The translations under genes were made by a program, and so were the position numbers. A DNA stretch of 64,000 bases from Endocalyx cinctus. Taxonomy: Eukaryota; Ascomycota; Sordariomycetes; Amphisphaeriales; Apiosporaceae. Within the stretch, counting starts at the first letter, position 1; the number at the start of each line of letters is the position of its first letter. The notes beneath the pieces were generated by a model that did not search any database, had not been told where the DNA came from, and was given only the letters and a program-made list of their open reading frames with translations. Location of the stretch: NCBI GenBank assembly GCA_001600455.1, contig BCKC01000003.1, forward strand, positions 4,572,754 to 4,636,753, given 5' to 3'. Below, piece by piece: positions 47,171 through 59,121 of this stretch.

Positions 47171-50100
47171 AGTAGGGTACAAGGGGCAATTTCACACACT
47201 TCTTTTTTTTTTTCTTGGTGAGTGAAAGAGAAAAAAAAAATAGTGAGGTAAAAACTTTGTAGCCAATGACTGCAACCGTCTTTTTTTTTTCTGGATCTCT
47301 ATGTTTTTTTTTTCTCTCCTTGCCTTTTGCATCATTATAACCTATTTCGGATACGTATACTAAATATCTAGTGTATTATGCACAATATTTTCCATTTTAC
47401 CTACGATGTATATACCTGGGTACTACTAACAGAATTATACTTGTACATACTCCTAGCCGAATGTCAGAATGTATTAATCTCAAATAACCCTATCCATTAT
47501 GCTCTACCTAGGTACTTTACTTGTACATATATTCACTTAGCCTACTTGTAGTTTTTATTACCTGTTCTTTTACGAAGAACAAGACAATTACAGAATACTC
47601 TTCCGTAAACAATCAGACATTTTCAAAAATCCTGAATCAATCCTAACAAATCAAAAAAATCTATTTCTATTTTAAAATATTGCATGCGATTATTTTAAAG
47701 CCTATGACCGATCTTCTTTACGTATTTCCTTCGTCGATACTACTACACCTATGTACATACTACACTAGTTAGACCCTGCCCTAGAAGTTCGTGAAATCCT
47801 AGTACCAAGAAATCAATATGGTTGATTGGTGATAAACCCATGTACGAACAGGTCAAGAGTACCCACTCCCTAAAAAAGCTGATTTATACTAGTACATAGT
47901 ACATGCTATACTAGAATGAAAATAATAATAATATATTCTTTATCCTTTCTACAGATATCTCTCTAACCTAGTAGCTTGTTTGACTGGGAATCTCTTGTGG
48001 CTATATTCATCCAAATTTACCTGAGCTAATAATAATAATAATAATGAATTCATCGCAGTTTAAAGAACTGACATATACTAGCTTTTATTTGGATAGATTT
48101 GAAAAACATTCATCTGAAAAGTGAGGATGAAATAGAAATAAAGTAGTACTATTGGCGTTTAGTCGTAAATAGTGCTACTCTATTCGTAAGTAAGAGGGAT
48201 AAAAAAAAAAGTATTACATTTCATCTATCCTACCAGTTGATTGGATCTGCAGAAACCACCGTTGCCTGTCCGATGCGTCAGTGGAACGAGCGTGGAATAT
48301 GATTTTCCAGAGTCCGCACGCCGCAGTCCTACTTTCCATCTTCACCTGCTCTTTAAACTTGCTGATGGGATTCTGGAACAAATCCTGCGAGGTATAACCA
48401 CCCGTGGACATACACGGATGTACACTCACTCCATCAATACTATACTAAAAACACGACGGGGTGTATCTATCGTTCCTTCAATGGTTTAACCGTTTTTTAA
48501 ACATGCATAAATTTATCACGATCCTTCGTCGCGTAAGTAATTTCCATGAAAGAATGACTCGTCAAAGGTATGCGCTGTCCCAAGGGGAAAACAAAATAGA
48601 AATGAGTTCATCAATTTAAAAAAAAAAGATGTTCGCGTTGTTAACGAAAGCGGAAATCTCACTGTTCCGGCTGCCTACTCATTCATTTGTGGGAAACGTT
48701 TTTTTTTTTTTTTTTGACTTTACTTATTTCGGAACTTTCACTTCCTATGCTGCAGACTACTATGGTATATATCTGGATAAAATAACGGAGATCGACCTCT
48801 TTGGTTCAACGGACAATCTCCTTAATCGTCAAACCCGACGTCTAAATCTCGTGAACTTTCAACCATTTATTCACGCTGCGAGCCAACGTAACGTTTACTT
48901 CCAGGCCGAGGTGATATTCTCTCTATACCATCTTTTTATATAATGGAAATACGCGGTTTAAATCGCCACTTCACCGTGTCTAGTCAGTTCTCAATTATGA
49001 GTTGGCTTATGATACGTTCAACGGTTATATATACTTATTACGATATTCTGGTAAACAATATCTCCTACACGTAGAGACGTAGAGCCCGAATAATAAACAT
49101 CGCATGTATATAACCACCAGGTGTAAACGTAACGACCCAATTTAGGGGTCCGAGGTAAACAGTTAAACTAGCGTAGATTGGCTAAACATCTCAAAAGTGT
49201 CCACCCGTAGACCTGAACAAGTACTGTGTCATATTATTAATTAGATCCCTTTCATCCATCATTTGGATCTGGATCGCCCCATCTCGTTTCGAGATTTTCG
49301 AGTTATTCGAGTTTTCGCGTCAAAAGAAACACGAGCATCAGCCTGACATGGTCAGTGCCATTCGGAAATATAGTCGTCCGCTTATAAGTTACATATATTA
49401 AGTTTAAGGTCGTCAACACTTTTTTTGTTTCTGTTTTCTTTCTTTTCGGATGGCTGGGCTGGCAATCCTCGAGCATGTTTCTTATGGTCATGTCAAGAAG
49501 TGTGACTTAAACGAGAAATCCTAGCTAGGCTAGTCTTGCCGTCATTGCCGGCAAAACCCTTTTTTCTTCACGGGCTTGTTTTTTTTTTCTTGTTGACAAA
49601 ATTGTTAACTCATATGCTAGTAGCGCATGTAATACGCTACTCATCCTACCCAAAAACCTGAACATGTGAAGCAAAGAAGAGGGTAAAAAAAAAACCCTAC
49701 CATTGAATTTTCGTAAAAGCCCGCTTATGCCTCCTTGTGACCAATCCCGCCACGGAATACGGGTTTTGGGCAGAGGAGCAAAAGTTACGCACGGCTGACA
49801 TGATGAAGACACCAGTTTTCAAATTCGTAAGATCGTCAGCCAATTCTGATTTCTGTCACAAATAGTGCCCGCCTAAAAGTTACTTGGTCCAATCATATCA
49901 CCTACCTAGGTACTTTGCCTGGCTAGACGGAGGTGCTGTTGTCTCTATCCAGCCCAGTCATTCAAATCCAGTTCCCAGCCTCAAAAAAAAAAAAAAAAAG
50001 AANANAGAGAGCTAGATATTAAATAAAAAGAATAAAATAAAATAAAAGATTATTCGTCATCAATTAAATGATATTATTCTTTCCCATCTGACAGGTTTTC

Positions 50101-51132
50101 GTGATTTCATATTACATAGTCTTTATTGTCAGGTCTATTTTAGTGTTGAGCTTCCATATTGGTCACCCAGATTGCTCAGCGTTCCGGCAAGAACGGAGTC
50201 ACGAACAGCCACTGAGGAATAAAAAAAAAAAGCATGGCAATATTTAATCTTTCAATATGTACTGGATAATATGAACCTTATAATTTTAGCAGTCTAATAA
50301 CCACTTTTCCATTGTTGGCATGTTGTTCAGCCAATCCCGAGTTGACGAATTCAAGGAAAACAAAAAACACCTGTTCGTATTTAACTGATCGGCCACGACT
50401 GAGTTGCCACCACATACCATTAAAATAAAATAAATATTTTAAGGGCAACAAAACTACTTCATTCATTATAATCATGGGTTTACATTACTTAAAAAAAAAA
50501 AAAAAAAAAAAAAACATATAATCACCTAGTAGTATACACACTACAGTACTACAGTACACCCGCAAGCAAGCCAGCCTTCCTTATTTGAATAGTGTCTTGA
50601 AGGGAATAAATACCTCTTCGGTGATGGTTGTCGGTATTACTTGGAACAATTCGAACTCACGCTAAACTTATCTTAGAGCTATTGATACTATGAATATCCA
50701 CTGACTGGACCCCTAACTTTCAGGGTTTAACGGGCCACGAATGAATCGATAAAATGCACACACACAACTTCTAAAAAGTTTACGTGCTTTTAAGTATTCA
50801 ATATTCACTGCTACTCCGTACGGTATACTACACTCCCTTTTTTTTTTCTGGTGGAATCTAAAGACGATTTGCTGGAAACTTATCTCCACTCCGTCTATGA
50901 AAAATAAATAAAGAACTGGGAAAAACCCTCACTTAGCACTTACGTGTACATATAAGCGCTTTTACCAAATTACAAAGAGTTTAAAATAATAATAACAATA
51001 AAGCTTCTTCTTCATCTGCTTCTTCAAGCTCACCCGCGGGCGAACAAGACGCTAAACCAACAAAAACAAGCGCCCTACCCTTAATCCAAGGAATTGCTAG
51101 CGCAGTCTTGAGTCTTGATTCAGGGTCCTAAG

Positions 51133-51172
51133 CTGGCAAGCTGGCAAGCTGGCTGGCTGGCTGGCTGGCTTA
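51133..51172. repeat. (CTGG)n microsatellite
   Basis: GCTGGCAA twice, then GCTGG units in tandem. Confidence 0.75.
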
Positions 51173-54100
51173 TTACATATTGCCAAACTTAACACGGTGT
51201 AACGCTAATGTTCGTCTAATACATGTATACTACTTGGTAAAACCCTTCACGTATGTATGCGTTGATATACATCTGGCAGAAACTTGTTGACTCTACCATG
51301 TTCTAGTCTTCGCTTTGAAGAGCTGGAGAAGTAAATAACTGCCTATTACGTGTAGGTGTTACGTCTCTCTCGTGGAGGATGGGTACAGAGAGTCATATAC
51401 ATACCTATACACAGCATAATGTCTCTAGGTAGATCATGTACGCTAGAAATGTCCGTCGGAAAAAAAAAGGTCGCTGTAGATGGTATTAGTTAGTAGGCAT
51501 AGCGACGGGCAGGTCGTGACTAATTGCAAACACCAAAAAGTCACATGGTGAACTAACTTGGAACATTGCTGCAATCGACCTCCTGCCCGCATATGCATTG
51601 CCTTGCTGGAAATTCCGCGGTTAGCTTACGGCCCTGCCCTCCCAAATAGAGCCAACGAGCCGTACATACATACACACATCCACCCATCCATCATACCTAC
51701 ATATAAACAATTCACTACTGTACACATACATGTAGGTATGCCGTCAGCGCTTCCCACGAGATTCCCGAGCAAAAAAAAAAAAAAAATTGATCTGCGTTTT
51801 GATTTCCAAGCAAAAGTTAGGTTTAGATAAACCCCCCACGAAAATGATCGAGACAGAATCTAGGTCGTTTTTAATAAGGCTACGATAATGAATTATTCGA
51901 GAGAAACAACCATAAACAAAAAAAAACTATGTCGTCCTTTACAGTAGCTCTTATTGTCGTACCCGGCTGCAGACGGCCTATGACTCGAGAGGTTTACCCC
52001 TTCCCATAGTCCTAATCGGGAAAGAAAGATATATAGAATAATCAATTTCCCCTGAGGCCTTTAATGGGAAGCTGAGAACAATGCACATGATCATCAAAAT
52101 ACCACTCAAAAAGCATCCACCATTTATTTTTCCTAAGCGGTTATTCCACTTTCCCCATCCGGGTTGACACATATACTGTATATATATATATATATTATTT
52201 ATTTATTTTCCTCCTCTACAGCCTTAAAGGTGCAGCTATGATTCTGGTTCGCTGGTTTCTACATAGCGGTGTGGACAAGAAACAGACCCTTCGGATTGGT
52301 AGGGGCCTAAGAGTTTTTTTTTTTTTTCTCTCTCTCTCCCTGGTTTATAAAGCTGAGTCGATGACAGTAGTTTCGTCTGCTGCATTTCCCCTCACTGTCT
52401 CCGCACGACCGCAGCGAGCTTCGAGACCGACCATTCACATAATAAATCCAAGAAGGTTGGGAAGAAAAAAAAAGTTTTTTAAACGCCCTGAACAAGCGAC
52501 GTCGGGAGAGGAGTAAAACACTTAACTGCTACAGGTAAGTAAGTACCAGGAACTATAATACACGAGATATTTTCTTTTAAAATATTCCGACGTCGGTAAT
52601 ATACCCTAACGCCGCTTAATACATATTGACATGTTCCTCTTTTTTTTTTCCTTTTTTTTTTTCCTTTTTTTTCAACTGCGTGGGGTTCGATCCCTTTGCG
52701 TGCATATTAACCCACTGGACTGCGTATCGGGCTTTAAGGGGCTCGATCTATGATATTTCCCCCCCTCTTCACGATGATTCATTGAGGAAGGAGGGGATCG
52801 CAATTTTGTATTCTGTATATTGCCCCGCGCCAGTGGACTGCCAACTGATGAGAAAGAGAAAGATAAAAAAAAAAAAGCGCTCATTACCACCCACAGTCAT
52901 CTTAACTACAAGTATTCATTGTTGAGTCATGTCATCCGAGCAATAGACTTTTGTCGACGACGTACCTACAGCAGCTGGCTTGTCAGTATGTACGCATCTT
53001 CACAAGCCAATGTGTCAGAGACAATACGGTACATATTTTATCTCTTATCAAATAGAGAGCAAACAAAACAAGTTCTAGTCAGAGTCATCATCTTGCTCAC
53101 TACCTAAGAGCTAACGTTTGGAGGCTCTGAGATGAATACGCGACATGACCCGAGAACATGTTACCATCCTATGAAGTACCTGACTAAACCGAGGAGGTTA
53201 TGCTGCATCACCCAATTCATATAAATATAGAACGATACACTACACCCTGACGCCTAACCCGATGTTTTCGTGAATGATTCGGAGGAGATTTTCCACGAAA
53301 TGCCGATCCATCCTTCTAGAGACCACTCTTTCTTCCTTTTAGGACGGACCTTTCCCCCCACGTTGCGCGGAAAGGAATTTGCACGACGAAGGTAAGTATA
53401 CTACATAATGTCCGTGTGCTGAACGAATAAGAAAAGGGTCACTTATGTCATATAATTCCGAGAGTGGCTATTGGCAGCACCTGTGGATAGCGTCTTCAAA
53501 GGCCGAATATACTACGGTACATTACCTCGTGTACAGCAAACAGTGTTTTCTTTTTTTTTTCTTCGGGTCCAAAGGGGCCTACGAGTCCTGCGAGTCTGGA
53601 AGCGGCAAAGCGATCCACTCTTGGCTTGTCTATTAGCGTCGTTCAAATTTCTCTTTCTGTTAAAGAGCCTGCAGTAGCGCTCACATTCACATAAAGCATT
53701 CACATCAATCATATTTTTCTATTAAAACACCTTCTACTGTATGCCTGTCTTTTTTTTTTTTTTNTTTTTTCTCTCTCTTCGTCCCCCCTCTTCTGAATAT
53801 GCATACGTACCCATTCTACGGATACAGCGGTTGGAACCGGTAACCTCTCATTTGTTCAAAGAATAGACAGATACTTTAGTATTTCGGGCTTAAAGAGGGT
53901 TGATGAAAGAACTTTCACCTCCCCCTCCCCCTCGGCTTCTGCCTGCTTACGAGATATGACATGGCAACCGCGCCGATCGACCCGTTACCAGTAGCGTATT
54001 ACAATTTTTTTTTTGGTCTGATAACTCGTGGCGATGATGCCATTGTTATGTAAAAATTAAAAAACAGATAGGGACCCGAGAAGCTCCTAATGATCGCCAG

Positions 54101-54874
54101 CTCAGCCTCTACCGTATATGGCCAACATCTGCCTATATATGTATGAATCATCCAACGTATGGACGACATCGCAGAATAGGCATGGAGAATGAAAATCGGA
54201 GAGGAAGAAAAAAAAATATTTCTCTTGTTCCTCGTATTCCTCCAATTAGAAGAGATCCATTAACAAATGGATTCTGTTAGCCATTGACTACAAATTTTGG
54301 CCACTAAATCCTTTCGCTTCATGTGAACAGGCTTTATGCCCACTAAAAAAAAATCTTTTCATTTTTTTTTTTGTCTCTCTTTTCTCAACATTATGGTGCA
54401 CGATATGCAACTTACCCTATCAGCCTATCTAACACAAAAACGATTGGTTTCGATATAACGATATGATGTAAAAAAGACAGCCCTGCAGATTAGAAATGAC
54501 ATAAAACACGAAAAAACTTTGAAGGAAAATAAGGAAAAAGATTGACGCCGCTTATTCTTCTGTGGTTTTCTTACCTCAAGTGTTGCAGATCTACGCTAGA
54601 CAAGTGTTTGATATATGACGACCTCTTTTTTTTTTTTTTTTTTGATCTGCTAACTTAGACCCTTCTTGCCTAAACTTTTATTTTGTGCCTATACTATACG
54701 TATTGGTACAGTCAGAAAATTAATAAAGTAGAACATGTCATCGACGCGCCACCACATTACGCCCAACAGCAAGCAAGCACGAGACGTCGACTCACGAGAG
54801 AGAGACGCAAAGGAGAGAGGTATACATGCCTTTCTCCAGCCGCTGACGCTACATCATCATCCTTACGCCACTGC

Positions 54875-54947
54875 TTGTATGTATGTATGTATGTATGTAT
54901 GTATGTATGTATGTATGTATGTATGTATGTATGTATGTATGTATGTA
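54875..54947. repeat. (GTAT)n microsatellite, about 18 units
   Basis: An uninterrupted tetranucleotide array of about 73 bp. It makes an apparent ORF on each strand by chance. Confidence 0.95.
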
Positions 54948-55225
54948 CTGTAGGCTGCAACGCATTAGCTTAGAATCCAACAAATGTATACACAATGGAT
55001 ACATATGTAATATATATTATTTTCTTCCCCAACGCATAGTGTAGGAATAGGGCCAATGGTTTACCCGGCCCATTTTCTCTCGATTCGGTAGAAAAGCGAC
55101 GGTACCTTAACTCCGATGGATTGATTACCTAATAAAGTGACGGGCACCTGGTGATTGTCTTAACATAGCTTCGTCCGAACAGTTGATTCGTTTCCGTAAG
55201 GTCAAAGTAGGTAAAACGTCACTTC

Positions 55226-55256
<31 letters not shown>

Positions 55257-56620
55257 CATGGCCATATGGTCCGACCATTTTAGCTCATTACAAGTTGGTT
55301 GGAAGAAACCAAAAAAATAAAAATAAACTTGTAACTTGTTACGTAGCTGGCCGACCGACCACCTGGTCTCCCGAGTGATCGGTATTTAAGGGGGGTCTCG
55401 TTGGTTCGGGGATCCAAGGCCGTCCTGATGGGCTTCCCGGCCTCGCGCCCGACCGACCAATTACGCGCGGTGATACTTTGTTGTTGCTGCTGTTGTTAAC
55501 TACGGCCGTCGTAGCTGCTATGTGTACATCAACTACACCTATTTATTATACCCTCCCTGTTTTCGTAGGCCAACATTGTCCTCCCTGGACTAATACTATC
55601 TCACAATATTTTTCTCGGTGTTGGCTAAAATTTTAAGTCTCCAAACTTACAGAGAAAATAAAATGGCCTCATCATGATCTTCCAACGAATAGCTCATTTT
55701 GACAATGTTGGTGTTGTACCCTAGGCTCGTCTTAAAAACCCCTAGTATGGAACGACCACTCCAACAAGTCTAACATGAGAAGCCTAATAGTTCTGTCATG
55801 GTACATCCATCTTGCTGCGGCAGAGTCTGACAGGCGGCTTCAGGGTGTCTCTCCAGGCTATAGAGGTACACTGCGTAACTCCGACAGCCTTATAACCTGA
55901 GATTGAGAGCGCAACCAACCCCCTTCGCGCCCATTCGGATTCCCACTACCTCGATTTTCTAGCGTTTTTAGTATCACCGATATCGCCGTTTCGAACATGA
56001 GCTCTTGTTACCCGTTGACAACTACGGGGTGAGTGGTTCGATGATGTCGGAGAAAAATATCTAGTATTTATGATGAACGACGCGGAAAGATGACCGAGCT
56101 CCGAGCTAGCTTTACCGCAACTCCCGTTGGCTGCGGGAATTGGCGTTCGGATTTCTTCGCATTCGACGGAAGTATTTATCCGGGACGCCCGCCCGACCAG
56201 CTGCGAAGCCCGATGAGTACTGCCCGTTGAGATTCTCTTTTTTTCACGTGCTGCTGCCGAGGTGCGAGGATGTGTGATACGTTGGGCGATAAAGTGAGCA
56301 CGGTTACGTATATATGACTTAGCTGCTAGGTAGATGTCTATGAGCCCAACGATAACAGCATTGATTCCCTGACCTCACCATTTTATCTAGAGCAACGATC
56401 CTGACATGAGGGCTCGGTTATAGTACCTGGCGATACATTGAAATTCAGGGAGTCGCCACTGGGTCAGCATAATCCTGTGATGCTATAGCCAAGTTCATCA
56501 ACCTGTAATCGTCACATATTAGGATATTTAATTTAATACCGAATCTCTAAGAGAAAATAGACTAGGACTTTGTTCTTGATGAGCTATCATATGCTCAGGT
56601 CAAGGCTCAACTAACCAGCC

Positions 56621-56721
56621 TGTCAGGGATATCAGGTGGATCTGTTGTTAGAAGCGCGGCTACGGCTACCCGAAGGGTAGCCCACGTAGAATAGGTCTAT
56701 ATAAGGAGGGGCTTCCGCCCC

Positions 56722-56753
<32 letters not shown>

Positions 56754-56867
56754 TAGAGAAGTCAAGAATCAATAAAGTTATTTATTAGGCTCTTAGATTT
56801 ACACTGCTAAGCTCTGGCTACGTAACTGTGCGACACTACACCCCAACGTACCCCCTATTTTCTCACA
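56621..56867 (+). mobile_element. Solo LTR, 247 bp, with 5-bp target duplication
   Basis: It begins TGTCAGGG and ends TTCTCACA (TG...CA ends with TGT/ACA symmetry), flanked on both sides by CAGCC (56616-56620 and 56868-56872). Inside are a TATATAA box (56698-56704), a polyadenylation signal AATAAA (56771-56776), a (GA)n tract at 56721-56760 and an 8-bp hairpin GGCTACCC-GAA-GGGTAGCC (56664-56682). The arrangement fits a fungal LTR retrotransposon whose body was lost by LTR-LTR recombination. Copia or gypsy origin cannot be told. Confidence 0.85.
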
Positions 56868-56872
56868 CAGCC

Positions 56873-57180
56873 TGCTTCTGATCCATTATACGTTCATCTC
56901 ATCTGTCCTAATTTAGATATTGCCCCCATCGCGGGAGCGTGGTGTCACGTTTGTTTTACGGGGGGTGTAACGTGGGGGAGTAAGTTGATATTGTTTCTAT
57001 ACATAGTAACGGCTGCTGATTGCGTGCGTTGTTATTGCATGAGAGGAGAGGGTCGTACATATTCTCACATACGTAACACCACCGCCAAATCATGTATAGT
57101 AATATACTCTGATCCAAGATGTACATTGTTTACTTCCATTAAGGAGGAAGGGTCGGCCTGGTGAAAGTAAAAGGTAACCT
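56873..57180. other. Short spacer, nothing recognised
   Basis: Sequence between the solo LTR and the 2EXR relic, with a C/G-homopolymer-rich patch at about 56930-56985. No gene is seen. Confidence 0.5.
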
Positions 57181-57983
57181 TCTCCGTAATAAGCAGAAAG
57201 ACAAGATCGCGCGATGCAGAATCACCGAGGAGGGACGCCGATGGCTCCGTCGCGTGTATTCCGATCTCAAACCCCTTCGCCGTACGCAATGAAGCGCGTT
57301 CCCACTCGAGCCGATAGCGGAAATGAGGGTCTGGTAAGAAGCCCGCTGAAGTGGGTGACGTTCGTGCCCATGGTCGAGGAGTGATTGAGAAAGTATGACC
57401 ATTGTTTCTAACCATTATTTGCATGGATATATTTAGTAGTAGCCGATGCTTCGTCCCAGTGTATATACGCCTCCTTTTTTAGTCCTACATGTGAAAAAGA
57501 TGCTTAGATCGTCACATAAAATATTTCGGACAATGTTATTCGGCGTCCCAATTCGGAGGTCTAAGTGTGCAACTCGAAATAACAGAAACTGGCCCCTTTT
57601 CTGGAGGCTCACTATCTCCGGTTCAATTAGGGCTGTATGTAGTTACCCCTAGGACTCGTATCCGAACCATTACGCCCTATACAATTATATGCTCATAATA
57701 ACTTTATAATGATCTTTCCAATTACTTTCCGCTCCAGTTCCTCAATCCTCAGTGTCAATCCTCTGACAATCTCCTCATATCTCTGATGCTGTATCTCTAG
57801 CATTTCTCTTATCTTTCCTTCGATAGCCCTCCCCTTTCCACGAGCGTATCACCAAGGTCGTGCAGCCGAGCTTTCATGATAATCGTATCTGCTATTACGA
57901 CATGCGCCACCCGCTCGATCGACGTGGAGACGACATATTCTACCCGAAAAGCGGCGCGGGCGCTATCCCTATGCATCGGTACC
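57181..57983. pseudogene. Scrambled fragments of the 2EXR gene
   Basis: Three pieces match the 2EXR gene at 24.8-25.8 kb. 57181-57305 (+) matches 25541-25660 with scattered substitutions and single-base insertions. About 57315-57372 matches 25424-25480 in the opposite orientation. 57836-57983 (+) matches 25276-25423. The last two are neighbours in the intact gene, so the copy has been broken at 25423/25424 and inverted. In between (57693-57840, -) is an open stretch encoding a short coiled coil (REMLEIQHQRYEEIVR) of unknown origin. None is translatable as a whole. Confidence 0.8.
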
Positions 57984-57985
57984 CC

Positions 57986-58450
57986 GTCTTACAGAAGACA
58001 GTCGACTAATTCATCAAGAATAACGCGCAAGCGGTGAAGACCAGAGACGTCGCGTTCCCTGCGAGAGTGCTCGCGGACGAGTGCGTGCGGACGTACCGGC
58101 CGCTCTCGCTCACGCGGCGGTATCCTGAGTTCTTCAAAGCCGAGATTACCAACGTCGAACATGTAGCGCAGGTGCGAATAGAGATGCGCGCGACGATGTG
58201 CGACCTGCCTCAGAACGGCTGGCGCGGAGTAATGGGCTCTACCGAACGCGGGGCCAAAGTCTGGAGCGAGCAGACTATCACGGCGACGGACGGGTCTCGG
58301 AGGGAGTTCGGGGATCATCGGGGCCTAGACATGATAGAGATAGGCACAAAGATCTCTAGGGTCACATCCTTCGTGGATACGAATGAGAGCACCAAGCTTC
58401 TTGAGAAGATGTTAGCTGGGGCTGGGGAGGAATCGCACTCAAGTGCCTAA
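57986..58450 (+). pseudogene. 5'-truncated SnoaL/NTF2-like gene remnant
   Basis: After a TAA at 57997-57999 the frame is open for about 150 codons with strong coding bias (FIKNNAQAVKTRDVAFPARV, VWSEQTITATDGSRREFGDH, SRVTSFVDTNESTKLLEKML). The order of an N-terminal helix with a Cys, strands, G-x-x-VW-E, ATDGS, DMI and FxDTxES resembles fungal SnoaL-like (NTF2-fold) proteins. The 5' part is missing and the sequence abuts the 2EXR fragment directly. An in-frame TAA sits within the conserved TVD-x-FIKN-like start region. I call it a remnant. An intact shorter ORF from ATG 58034 is possible but lacks the first helix. Confidence 0.45.
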
Positions 58451-59121
58451 ATATTCTCCTTTTCCCGGGCCAGACTTGAAAAAAAGCTGATTGAATGTCT
58501 CAATTTTCTCAATATATTTTCTGTTGCTGGTCTTTCTGCTGAAATACATGCCGGCAAACCGGTAATGTAGGGACCGGGATACACCCTAGCAGCCCTAGCT
58601 TTTACCCGTTGATCTTTACCCATTTGAAAACTCTCTGGTTATATGACCGACTCACCTTCTCCTTCTAGGAGGAGGTGAGTCCTAGCATACAAGAGATCAG
58701 TTTCCTGACAGAGAGGCCCGAACCTATGCTACAGAAGTAAGATAGTAGGGATTAAGGACTAACGCGTCAGCGGTGAGGAAGTCGAGGGCGTAAGCATCGA
58801 AAATGGCTAGGGCGGGGCAGTATACCCGGGACAGAAACTTTCAGCAGATAATATGTTAGAATGTTGGCTACGGGGGTGGATAACGGCTGGCCTAGGAATA
58901 GTTCAAACCATATTTTTCATTTTCATGTAAGCAGGATGCATATACATATCAACTGCGTGAACTTAATATTGGCTTCTGCCTAACGACTTAAGCTCCATCG
59001 TTTCTAAACCCGTTGATATTAAAGTTCACTTGATCCTACTACCCAATTAGACTTACGTACATCTCTCTCATTCTATCTACCTCATATTTCCCCAATCTTA
59101 CGTATATCTACAGCGTTGGAA
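58451..59121. promoter_or_regulatory. Upstream region of the GMC oxidoreductase
   Basis: No gene. It contains a 13-bp stem hairpin at 58651-58679 and a CT-rich leader just before the ATG at 59122. Confidence 0.45.
58651..58679. repeat. Inverted repeat, 13-bp stem, 3-nt loop
   Basis: CTCACCTTCTCCT and AGGAGGAGGTGAG pair in full, with a single G-T, around TCT. Confidence 0.7.

Larger units (their letters stand above)
46481..56615. other. Gene desert, about 10 kb
   Basis: No reading frame shows coding bias, and no RNA gene was recognised. It contains many poly-A/T runs (24 A at 50491-50514; 29 A at 55228-55256), N calls at 50003, 50005 and 53764, a GGTACCAC triple repeat at 47136-47170, a CTGG repeat at 51133-51172 and a GTAT microsatellite at 54875-54947. 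The right part (55.3-56.3 kb) is richer in GC and may hold decayed sequence I cannot identify. Confidence 0.55.

Noticed and set aside
48629..48943. 104-codon frame with a TM-like stretch
   Set aside because: The hydrophobic part is a poly-T run read as Phe; codon use is A/T-random.
52680..52700. GGGGTTCGATCCC resembling a tRNA T-arm
   Set aside because: No acceptor, D or anticodon arms can be folded upstream, which is a T run.
54683..54973. Apparent ORFs with CMYV/YIHT repeats
   Set aside because: Created by the GTAT microsatellite; no coding bias.
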